Below are positions 45,401 to 57,400 of a DNA stretch of 64,000 nt, piece after piece. The notes below the pieces were generated by a model. The model was not told the origin of the DNA and ran no database searches. It saw nothing but the letters and a program-made list of their open reading frames with translations. The position numbers were made by a program, and so were the translations under genes. This DNA comes from Aspidiotus rigidus (taxonomy: Eukaryota > Arthropoda > Insecta > Hemiptera > Diaspididae), in contig JAVHKY010000028.1 in the NCBI GenBank assembly GCA_035079385.1, positions 372,001-436,000 of the forward strand, in the 5' to 3' direction. Each line of letters starts with the position of its first letter. The stretch's first letter is position 1.

Positions 45401-48400
45401 TACAACTTTTGGACCAGCTTCTTATCAATCCTTTCTCCAGCTTACGTGAGTGAGTTTGAACAGCGAGTAAAAAGTTCAAACGGCGACTTCATTTCGTGGG
45501 ATTTTCTCTTCCGTGAAAACATCTCAACAAAGTCATTAGGCGATCAGTATCAAGACGCCCTCGGATACCAGAGAAACATTTTGCGATCTTTGAAAGTCAG
45601 TGACCCAGGATCCCTGGATCTTAACGAAAAATCTCTAGAGGATTTACTCTTGCTGAGCATGAAGCTGAGCACAATTAGATTTGACCAGAGTTATAAAATC
45701 AAAAATAGAACACTCGAATATCATAATTTCATGATTTTGTCGAGTTTGAGAATTCAGTGGCGTGAAACGGAGGTTCTGTTAGATGCAATCATTCAGAAAT
45801 GGTATCCCAGGTTTGATAAGAACGGTACGTATGGGTATCATAATTTTCTTTTATCGACACGATTATTGATCAGCAAAAGTCCCTGTTTGAGCGGATTAAG
45901 GTGAACATTTAGGTTTCATCATTTTGTAGATTGGCTTTATTAAGAATCTTAATTCAGGAAATCATATGAAGCTCGCATTCAGGGCAAGTGAGTGATTCTT
46001 TTCCAATTTCGCAGTAAGGCTAAAAGAGAACTTGATCAATTTTTAAACTATTTTGAGATGTACAGGTGAAATGAGAAAATGGCTCAGCTTTTTTTTCATT
46101 GATTTCACGGATGGAAAACGTGAGGAATTAGACTCTTGGAGAAATCATAATTACTCCATTTGAAGTGCGATGAAGTGTAAGTAGTGCACTAAAAATTAGA
46201 AAGATCTAGAGTTTACTTGATTATCTAGCTTACAAGAGTACTTCAGGGTACTACCTCATCAATAGTCGTTTACCGCTATTGAAGAACAAGGCCTCAAACA
46301 TTAGTTCTTATGGTATAAAATGTGTTCTCATCGGATACAACAAGTTGCATTGTGGTTGGTTCACTCTTTAACTCAAATCTTCTGTTGTTCCTCTCTCGTC
46401 CATCATCAATCTTAGCAATCTTTCGCTGTCAAAGTATTTATATTGTTCAAAAGGCTGGCTTTTCTCCTCTTCCCCTGCAATTCTCAGAGTTTCTTCTCTT
46501 CGTGTGGTTACCTAAAAGTATGATCTGAGATATTCTTTCACCGGGGAGCTGTTCCTCATTGCAGAGTTTTCCAAACAAGGACATTACATCTTCTTTCTCC
46601 CTGGATGTTTTGTGCGCCTTCATTCATAAGCTTGTACACTCCACTCAAGTTCTCCTTGTCCTCTTCTTCCATCTGGGGTGAGTTGTCATGTATACCCATA
46701 TTCACTGTGTATTATCCTACGTAAGGTATTGATTCGGAGTACTTCCTCACTGTGCTGTCTTGGATTTCCCTCTTTGCTTCTATCCTCCGAAGGATTTCCT
46801 CAACCACACCTCCTGAGTAGCCACTATCACGATTCCTACTCTCTTTTCTTCACTATTCTTCAGTATAGAAATTGCTCGGTAGCCGCAGTACTACAACTTA
46901 TACTGATGCGAGTGTTTCATAGACAATTCAGAGAATTCGAAAAAACAGGCTCTACTTTTGCTGGTTGATAGACGCAAAAATCGGGGAAACCATTGATTTT
47001 CTACTCTAAAATCTTTTCAATTTTTATTTCCCTAGATAAATCACCTCGTGTAAGATTCATCGCACCAAAGAATGAATCTGCAATCGAGTACACGTATGGA
47101 AGTAGATGTGTAAATTTGCGTCCGTATTGGAGATTGAAGACTACATCAATGCATCTTGAAAACGGATGCGTGACTGTGTACACGATGGCTGATTGTCGCG
47201 GTGATTCAGAAAATTTCCATCTTTATTCGGCAAATCACAATTTTCTGGGTAGAGTGAATTTTGACAAAAATATTTCGTCTTTCAAAAAATGCGCCACGAA
47301 AACGAATATAACGTTGAATGTTCGTCCCCTATTTTGGGCTCGTGTTTTCGATAAGAATGAAGGTAATCAAGTTTTCGGAGTTCGGAGTGGCGATTGTAAA
47401 ACATTACCAGATGAATGGGAAGGACGCGTTTACAACGTCGAAGTAGGAAAATACTTAACAGAATCGTACTTCGATAAAAATTGCAAATTTTCGAAGTGGC
47501 ACCGTAAATATTATAGTAATTCTACGGAATATCTACCCATGAAATCGTTCAAGGTTTTTAATTTGACCTTCGAAGGTCAGTGTAACTCCTCGTGTCCAAA
47601 ATTTCTGTACAACGGTAGCAGAGAGTACAATTTTTGGATGTACCTATTTTCAATAACCTCTCGACACCATCAGAGACAATTTAAGGAACGAGTGAAACAC
47701 TCGAAGAATGGCTTCATTTCGTGGGATTTCTTTGTTACACGCAACGCAACTAGTCGACCTTTGTCGAGCAATCAGCTCTGTACAGAAGCTGTAGTCTTTT
47801 TATGGGACATAATGCAAGCTTTGATCGTTGCTCGACCGGGTGCAATGCGATTCAACAAAACCAGTCTTCTCAAATTAAATGAGTTAGCCTCACGCGTGCA
47901 CGAAGAGAGAGGTGAACAAAGGAAGAAATTTTTTCCACAAAAAGAAGAAAGTCACGATTTCGAGGTTATATTATCTTCAGAAAAAACGTGGTTAGAAACT
48001 GAATTCATTACGAATAAGATTATTGAGGCGTGGTATCCAAAAAATCCAAATGGTGAGTAATACAGAGTTTTATAACTAATCTCAATTTTTCATTATACCG
48101 TATCCAAAGACGATGGACAGCGGAAAGATAAGGTTGTTGATGATTTGACTAGTAATAGTAGGTGGTAGAAAAAAAAATTGATGCTCCTTAGCTCAGAAAA
48201 TTTCTGCGCAAATCATGATTCAATATTGTGACTCATCTCCTTCGTCAATACCACCCTCGTACTCCAGTATAATACAAAATACAACCTCACAAGAATACAA
48301 AGATTTTTCTCGTTCGTTTGCACACCCTGAAGTCTTTTCAAAAGAGTAAACTGAAAAATACGGATGATTCAAGTCGGGCCTTAAATTGATTTTAGTACAC

Positions 48401-51400
48401 GGGGGCAGAGAATCACATCATCAAATTTGATTCAAATTTCCTTTTTTGGTAAACTGGAAACCAGGTATAGGTCTACACTGCTGACTAAAGCGATTTGCTA
48501 AATCTGACCAGAATTTGATACGCCAGCGGTTACAGACTGGCCTTCCGCTCAAACGCAGCGAGATACCTTGCTTGATAGGAACGGCTTGAGTGATTGACTG
48601 AATGAGTGAGGGAGGGAAAGACAGAAAGAGAATAACCGATTTAAAACCTATAGAATTATTAACTTTCTGTTCTCATTTTACAGAAAAACTGTCTGAAATT
48701 ACCTTGTACATGTTTGATGCTGTGGAAGCACCTCTCCAAGCACAAACGTATAAATATGGGGAGAAGTGCGTGAATCTGCCTTCTAAATGGACGAATAAAC
48801 AGAAAATTGCGGAAGTTTCCGGGTCTTGTATAAGCATGTACACGTTGCCTAATTGCAAAGGTATTTTAAAGAATATTTATCGTGATTCCGAATTCCGGGA
48901 TGATGATGGTGAAGTGGCTTCTTTCAAGAAATGTGAACTAATTTTTCCGCAAGACAAGCCTGCTACTCGTCCATCTTATATTGCTCAACATTTTACCGGC
49001 GACAAAGGAAAAATGTATAGTTTTTTGAGTGGAGAATGCGTGCCGGTAAATCAAAGTACTTTCGAAAATTGGTACAATATCCATCGTCAAAATTTCGACG
49101 AATTCGCGTATATCACTTCATGTTACACTCTATTCATGGGTCCCGCATGCACAGGAAAAAGTGAGCATCACACGCCATACATAGAATATTGTTCGAAAGA
49201 AATTATAGAAAACACCCAATCTGTGAGAACGTGCGGCCTGTCGTTCAAAGCTCCTTGCAAATCTTCGTGTCCAAAATATTTATACCAAAACAGCGCAGAG
49301 TATGATTATTGGATACTCTTCTTCTCCATTTTCCATCCTGCTCGTCGTCGTGAGTTTGAGGAGAGAGTGAAACAGTCAAAAGATGGCTTGATTTCGTGGA
49401 ATTTTTTTGTAGCATCGAACGCGACTCTTTCATATCAATATGAAGACGTACACAGGGTTCAGATAATATTTTTCAGAACCTTTCTCGATGAAATACCAAA
49501 TTCAAAAATTCCTAATGGCGGTAACTTGGAGCGTTTGTTTCGGCTTGCTTCAAAAGTGCATCAAGAAAGAACCAAACAACTTGCAGAAGAGAGTTACTGC
49601 GACCCGAACTGGTTGATTATGAAATATCAAAAAAATGTATGGGAAACAATTGAGCAGTCATTGCTACTCGTTTCCCAGAAATACATACGATATATTGGTG
49701 AGTAATCTAGTACCTATATAAGAATAATTTCAATAGTACAAAACAACAGGCCAAGTCTACTTTCCGGAGGACTTTTTTCGCGAAAGCTTGAAGGCGAAAG
49801 CTTGAAACCGACATTTGTTCAGTGGCAAGTCTCTTGTACTACCATACAGAGAGTATTGCAGCTGCTGTAGAGTCTTTGATACGACGCGACTTTAATTGCT
49901 TTTATTTAAATACCTAGGTACCATGTGAGTCATGAATATGAGAAAAATATTCATTTAATTTCTACCTTTTCAATATTTCTATCGCTGGTAAAAAAAAATA
50001 GTCCTTATAATCTGTAATAATGCAAAACTTCCATAAATCAGCAACGAAACTATCTGAACATAAGAAAAATATGGCACATCCATATATTATTTTCAACATC
50101 GAAACCCCTTTTTTGCGGACTATTTGCTCTATCCTGAAAACGGAATAGCTCATTTGACAGAAAATTTAACGAGGAAAAACTTTTATTTAAACATTTTTTC
50201 ATAAAATTTCAATTTTGGGAAATATATGGAAAAACTGATTTTGGTCCTCTTTGAACGGCCTTTGCAGGCTTTTCCGATGCACTAATTGACTTAGGCTGAA
50301 CACTGAATACGTTATTTGGTAGGAAATTTAACGAGGAATACTTTTTTTTGAAACATTTATTAATAAAATTGCAATTAGACAAGATATAAGCAAAAGACCA
50401 AACCTTGAGGGGGTCAAACCCCTATAAACAAAGGACCTCCTGAAGGCTGAATGACTCATTTTATAGCAAATTTAACGAGGAACAACTTTTGTTTGAAACA
50501 TTTTTCAATTTCGTGAGATGCTATACGGAAATAGTGATTTTGGTACTCTTTTGAACGGCATTTGCCAACGCGCTAATTGGTAAAGGCTAAAAGTTAAATA
50601 CGTCATTTGGTATAAAATTCAACGAGGAACAACTTTTGATTGGAATATTTTTTGATGAAATTTCAATTTCGCGCGATATAGGCGAAAAACTAATTTTTGG
50701 GAGGTTCGAACCTCCATAAAAAAATAAGCTCCAAGGGGAAAACGCGGGATTTTTAATACGTCGTTCAGGAGTACATCCTGAACCATCTTCAGCAAAGAAA
50801 CTTTGGCTCCAGCAAAATTTTTTTTTTGTCATGTTCCATGTCTTTTCTCTCGCCGGACCCCGATTTTGAAACTCGCGAGTACACCCCGCGTAATAATAAT
50901 AATTAATAATAAATAAATAAATAAATAAATAATTAAATAATTAAATAATTAAAAAATTAAAAAATTCAATAATTGAATAATTATTAAATTTAATTAAATA
51001 GTTAAATAATTAAATAAATAAATGATTAAATAATTAATATAATTAATAATTAGAAAATCTCTACCCCGTGGGTGATTCAGAAATTCGCGAGTACACCCCG
51101 CGTAATAATAATAAATAATAAATTTATTAATTATTAATTAAATAATTGAATAAATAAATAAATGATTAAATATTTAACATAATTAATAATTAGAAAATCT
51201 CTACCCCTTGGGTGATTCAGAAAATCGCGAGTACACCCCGCGTAATAATAATAAATAATTAATTAATTAATTAAATAATTAAATAATTAAATAAATAAAG
51301 GCTGAATAGTCGAAATTTTTCCAAGTCCCCGAGACTTGAATTGTCTCATACCATTCCAATACAACAGCGAGACAGGGGGCGAACGAGCGGAGCGTGTTCG

Positions 51401-54400
51401 CGCTACCTCATATTTCTCATAGAAGACTTATACGACGCCAAGATAGGTAAAGTTTTCTAAGTCCCTCTTCCTATCATATATGGCTGGATAATCGAAATTT
51501 TTCCAAGTCCCCTAGACTTGAATTGTCTCACACCATTCCAATACAACAGCGAGACAGGGGGCGAACGAGCGGAGCGTGTTCGCGCTACCTCATATTTCTC
51601 ATAGAAGACTTATACGACGCCAAGATAGGTAAAGGGGTAAACGAATAATATCTCACGAACACTTGACCTAGTAGAAACCTAGACTGAAATATTTTAAGAT
51701 AAAAACCTAGACTGAAATATTTTAAGATAACTGATAAAATATAAAAGACATGGAACATGATTTTCATTTATTTGGCTATGCCAGAAATTTTTTTTTCTAA
51801 TATTGCTGAAAGAACTAATTTTTGCGTCACTTCAAGTCCTTTGAGGAACAAAACACGAAGAAGAAGTACTGAACGAATGAATACTCAAAATAGTAAAACG
51901 AGGAGTAAACTAAACAAAGCCACAGAAATACGATTACACACTGGAGCGCTTTCGATTAATAAACCATTGTCAACAGTGACATGAAAGCAACTGAAACCAA
52001 TTACCGCTAGAAAGGAGAACATCCGACGAGATCATGACTGAACCAGCGAGTCATCACGATGTGAATCATACTCATAAACTAATTCAATCAATCCCTCATC
52101 AGGTATGTACCTGTTTAGCACATTTAGGCTGTCGTTATTAAGGTGCCGAATAATTTCAATGTGCTCAAGCGCCGTTCGTTTGAAGTACGAGTTCTCTCTG
52201 TGGAGGAGGGTCTCGGACCCCTCTTTATAGCAGTGACCACTGGTAATGAGATGGTCCGCAAAAGCCGATTCCCCCAATTTCTTTTTCTCCCAAGCTTTCT
52301 TATGCTCGTCAATTCTAATCTTAAGTTGACGGCCAGTCTCGCCTATGTATATCCCTTTACAATCATTACAATACACCTTGTAGACACCACTTTTTTCGAG
52401 CAATGGGATAGGGTCCTTCAACTTGACAAAAAGACTTTTTACAGTATTAAGGTTATAATAAGCTGGTCGGAACCCAAACGGGCGGAGTACGCTACCTAAT
52501 TTAGAAGAAAACTTCCCCAAGAAGGGGAGCCTTATCCAACGCTTCCTACTCTCCAATGTCGGATTGCGGGGGAGGGAGGTAGTGGAGTCCAGGCATTTCC
52601 GAGTCAACTTCCTCCGGACCATGAGGTCGATGTCTATGCTCACCTCATTCACTCTGGCCAAATGCTTTATAGTCGATAGCTCCCTTTGAAAGGCGGTCTG
52701 ACCAAGCGGAATACTGGTCAACCGGTGGACAAAGCTATTGAATGCAGCGGATTTATAGGCGACAGGGCAGAATGATCTGCCGTGGACAGTAGTATCGGTC
52801 GATGTAACTTTCCTATAGATGGCGAATTCATGGACACCGTCTCTATTGGAGATCGTGAGGTCCAAAAAATTAATAGATGAACCGCCCACTTCCAATGTGA
52901 ATTTGATGGAAGGATACTGATTATTGATATACTTAAGAAACTCCAAAAGGAGATCTCTGGGACCGGTCCACGCACACAAAACATCATCGACGTACCTGCG
53001 CCAATAGTGTATATGACCCAAAAGCACATGGCCAGAGGAAAAAAGATCTAGCTCAAATTTTGACATAAATACCTCCGAGATGAGGGATCCCAAAGGAGAG
53101 CCAATAGGAATGCCAACCTCCTCAGGAAACTCAAAAAACTTACCCTCAAATTTGCAAAAATTGGGAGACCAGCAGATGTTAAGCAAGTACTGTCCACGGC
53201 AGATCATTCTGCCCTGTCGCCCATAAATCCGCTGCATTCAATAGCTTTGTCCACCGGTTGACCAGTATTCCGCTTGGTCAGACCGCCTTTCAAAGGGAGC
53301 TATCGACTATAAAGCATTTGGCCAGAGTGAATGAGGTGAGCATAGACATTGACCTCATGGTCCGGAGGAAGTTGACTCGGAAATGCCTGGACTCCACTAC
53401 CTCCCTCCCCCGCAATCCGACATTGGAGAGTAGGAAGCGTTGGATAAGGCTCCCCTTCTTGGGGAAGTTTTCTTCTAAATTAGGTAGCGTACTCCGCCCG
53501 TTTGGGTTCCGACCAGCTTATTATAACCTTAATACTGTAAAAAGTCTTTTTGTCAAGTTGAAGGACCCTATCCCATTGCTCGAAAAAAGTGGTGTCTACA
53601 AGGTGTATTGTAATGATTGTAAAGGGATATACATAGGCGAGACTGGCCGTCAACTTAAAATTAGAATTGACGAGCATAAGAAAGCTTGGGAGAAAAAGAA
53701 GTTGGGGGAGTCGGCTTTTGCGGACCATCTCATTACCAGTGGTCACTGCTATAAAGAGGGGTCCGAGACCCTCCTCCACAGAGAGAACTCGTACTTCAAA
53801 CGAACGGCGCTTGAGCACATTGAAATTATTCGGCACCTTAATAACGACAGCCTAAATGTGCTAAACAGGTACATACCTGATGAGGGATTGATTGAATTAG
53901 TTTATGAGTATGATTCACATCGTGATGACTCGCTGGTTCAGTCATGATCTCGTCGGATGTTCTCCTTTCTAGCGGTAATTGGTTTCAGTTGCTTTCATGT
54001 CACTGTTGACAATGGTTTATTAATCGAAAGCGCTCCAGTGTGTAATCGTATTTCTGTGGCTTTGTTTAGTTTACTCCTCGTTTTACTATTTTGAGTATTC
54101 ATTCGTTCAGTATGCTTGGCCATAACTTGCAGGACCGTATAAAATCTACGAAGAAGAAGCTTTAAGGAACACTTAGTATGTTTACTGCGACACCAGTTTG
54201 AGTAATTTATGGAAAAAAATCTTTCTTGGGAATGTTCCTACTTCCCGCTTGTTTGGATTATCGATAACGGTTTCAACATTGTGTGAAGAAATGTATATGT
54301 ATAGACCCAAGATACAATAATTCTAATGAATATTCCGAGTCCAAACTTTGACAATAATAATTTTCATCTCTGCAACCCACATGACAGAAAACCAAACAGA

Positions 54401-57400
54401 TGAAACTCTTCAGGACACCCATTTCAGCATAAGCTTCCGTGACGGTAGAAATGGAAAATCTGTCGAACATGTTTTGGAGGAGAAATGTGTAAATCTTCAA
54501 CCACAATGGGCAAATAAGATTAATTGGCTCGAGACGCACGGTCAATGTGTTACCTTGTACGTGAAACCCGACTGTAAAGGAGAGGCGGAAAGCGTTTATC
54601 CTCGTTCGAGAGGATACAGATACTTGGGCGAAGTCAACTTACACAACAGGGTTTCTTCATTCCAAAAATGTGCACCAAAATTACAGATCAGAACGGATGA
54701 GCGACCGAATTTCTATTTTACATTGTACGACTTCGAAGATTATGACGGAATATATAAAGACTTCATTTACGAGAATGACTACGACTTTGGAGATTATGGC
54801 AATAATTACGACGTCTTCAATGTGAAGAGTGACGAATGTAAACCTCTACCAGAAAAATGGTATAAACGAATCACCTTTTTCGCTCCTACCACACAATGTT
54901 ACATTTTATACGAAGGCAAAAGTTGCACTGGAAAGAAATTGTACTTGCGACCGACGTCAAATAAATCAAGGCACTTCATTAACGGAACTACAGCATCATC
55001 CGTTCAGCTATGCGATTTGACATTCCGGCCTCCTTGCAACTCTATTTGCCCACGGTTTTTGTACATAGGAAGCCCTGAATACCTTTTCTGGACACATTTC
55101 TTCACTATTGTCTCGCTCTCTCAACGAAAACAGTTCGAAGAACGAGTGAAGCGCTCGGTAAAGGGTTTCATCTCCTGGGATTTCCTGCCCTCCTTGACTT
55201 CAACGAACCAATCTCTAGGAAGTCAATACATCGATGCTCTTGAAAGTCAGCTAAATATTCTGCGTTTACTTCGTGTAAAGCGACCCGGGAGTTTTGGCTT
55301 CAACAAGGAAAATTTGGACACGTTATTCACTCTATCCAAGAACGTGCATAACGAGAGGACAAGAGAACTTGCGATGTTCGATCAAAATTGGGATGATCAT
55401 AATTACAACGTTTTATTCTTTATGAATGAACTTTGGAACTCAGTAGAAACTGGTTTGAACGAAACTATTCAGCATTGGCGCAATACAAATACGGGCGGTA
55501 AGTATACTACGTAAACATCGACATACTCTCAGTTCTTTATTGTGACACCTTTCATTTTTAAACAAAGTAAAGGCTTCGAAATTCTTTTATAATTCAAGTA
55601 TATATTTATGCTTGACAGTATTACTCAAATTTGGTGGTGTTCCATTACGTTAAATCGGAAGGGTGGTCAAATAGAAGTTGCTTAATTCGCGGAAACAAGG
55701 AATCCTTAAGAATAATTGAAATTTATAGATCTTTGCGGCCTACCCAAAGGTCATGATTATCCGAGCCATGATTACACACAACCATTAGTGTATGGTGGGA
55801 CGCCTGCAATCTACGGTGACGATCCATGGCATGTCGCGCTTTACAAGATATGGCCGAAAAACAAGGATCCGGTGCTTCTCTGCGGTGGATCGCTTATATC
55901 AACATCTGTGGTACTTTCAAGTAAATATTTTAATCCTGATTCTAAGGAAGAATAATTAGACTCGGATATCTTAACGTGTATATGTCTTCGGGCGGCGAGT
56001 CAGTCTGAAATCCGCGACACGCGACATGACATCATCGATAACCTTGACCTACTTTGGGGACTTGAAAAATTTCGACCTTTAGCCTTCATTATGCTAGGCT
56101 TAATACTTAGCATACTACGCTTATACTAACTAGGCCTAGACTAAGCTGCTACTGTAGGTTCAGCCTTCATTATATAGGCCTGGTATAAATTTCTAAACCT
56201 AATACTAGACTAAAAAGGGGGGCGAAAGAGCGGAGAAAAGTTATTTGAAATTAACTTGAAATTGTATTCTAGACTTTCTGCGAGTCAGCCTTCCAAATCT
56301 AGTACCTTAAAATCTCGTATAGTAGACTTACAGTAGATCAAAGGGGCGGGAGGGGGGCGAGCGAAGCGAGTGATCCCCGAAAACTGGTAAGCCTAAAATA
56401 TTCTATACTGGACTTATACACTTACCTCATCTCCTGTAGATGATGAAACCCTACCCCCTCCAGCCCACCTCTACTTTCACAAAACGAAGGCTTCTTCACC
56501 CGCATCGCATTCTTCTTCTATTTTGAATGTCGTTACGAGTCTGAATCCTGATACATATTTGCATTCTCCTTACATTCGCTTTTACTTGTTTATATTTTAG
56601 CTGCGCATTGTTTCTATAACCGTAATAAGAAGAAACTTGAAACAAATGAATCAATGTACGAAATTTACGCTGGTAAACTTAAGAGAGATTACTACGAAGA
56701 AGATGACGTAGAAGATTTTAAAGAAAAACATGAAGTAAAACATCAAATTGAAAGCACTTAAAAGAGAATATTTCCATCTCGATTTTTTAAACTACGTTAC
56801 CATTCTAAATGTAGATTCAAAACTTGATCTACTATCCAAATCAATATAACCCAGACCTGAATGGTCATTATGGAGCTGATATAGTTCTTATCGTCTTGAA
56901 GAAGCCGGTTACTATTAATGAATACGTTCGACCAGTCTGTCTTGATTGGGATAACTCCATTTTTGGGTCTAAAAACAGCGAAGTTCTGACAACAGGTCAC
57001 GTAAGTATGAAGTACAAATATATTCCACAGGAACTTTTCGTGTGCCAGTGTTTCTGGCGAATTATCCATTAATGCGATGGTGTCTGTCATGGTGACCAGT
57101 TAGACCACATGCCCACTCTTCAACTAACAGAAAAGTTCGACAGAATTCATTTTATTCTCAGAATAAGGCCTATGTGTATTTGTTCTGAATCATGCTTTCC
57201 TATCAAACACTATTTCCCTATCAACGTTCAATTACCCGTACTTATGATGACTGTTTGGCACAATACTTTGCACGGAAGATACATATGCGAAGAAGATTGT
57301 ACCGCTCATTTTACCATTTTTTAGGTCGTTGGATGGGGAATAACTTCTGATGTAACAGATAAGAACTTGGAATCTGTTAGCGAAATTCTAATGACCACTG

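Larger units (their letters stand above)
51867..54147. mobile_element. Penelope-like element with inverted arms and 12-bp target duplication
   Basis: The element is bounded by a perfect 12-bp direct repeat ACGAAGAAGAAG (51,855-51,866 and 54,148-54,159). Copy A has a related single site (AACAAAGAAGAGGCTTTG at about 35,003). The left arm (51,867-about 52,793) and right arm (about 53,190-54,112) are nearly identical inverted repeats. The unique middle holds the RT motif C region on the minus strand. About 35 extra bases (54,113-54,147) follow the right arm only, recalling the short extension described at one end of Penelope copies. It is the youngest PLE here: both arms are open and nearly identical. 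Confidence 0.85.
49698..54387. other. copy B intron 4, enlarged by repeats and a Penelope-like element
   Basis: About 4.7 kb against 1.27 kb in copy A. It holds a ~150-bp tandem repeat (50,166-50,830), an AAT-rich array (50,868-51,300), a 182-bp duplication (51,311-51,640) and a PLE (51,867-54,147). Splice sites are intact. Confidence 0.65.

Noticed and set aside
50868..51300. CRISPR-like regular repeats
   Set aside because: Repeat boxes are separated by microsatellite DNA of unequal length in a eukaryotic intron; not a CRISPR array.
52143..52499. 118-codon frame, repeated at 53,480-53,836 on the other strand
   Set aside because: Antisense shadow of the Penelope-like linker/endonuclease in each inverted arm.
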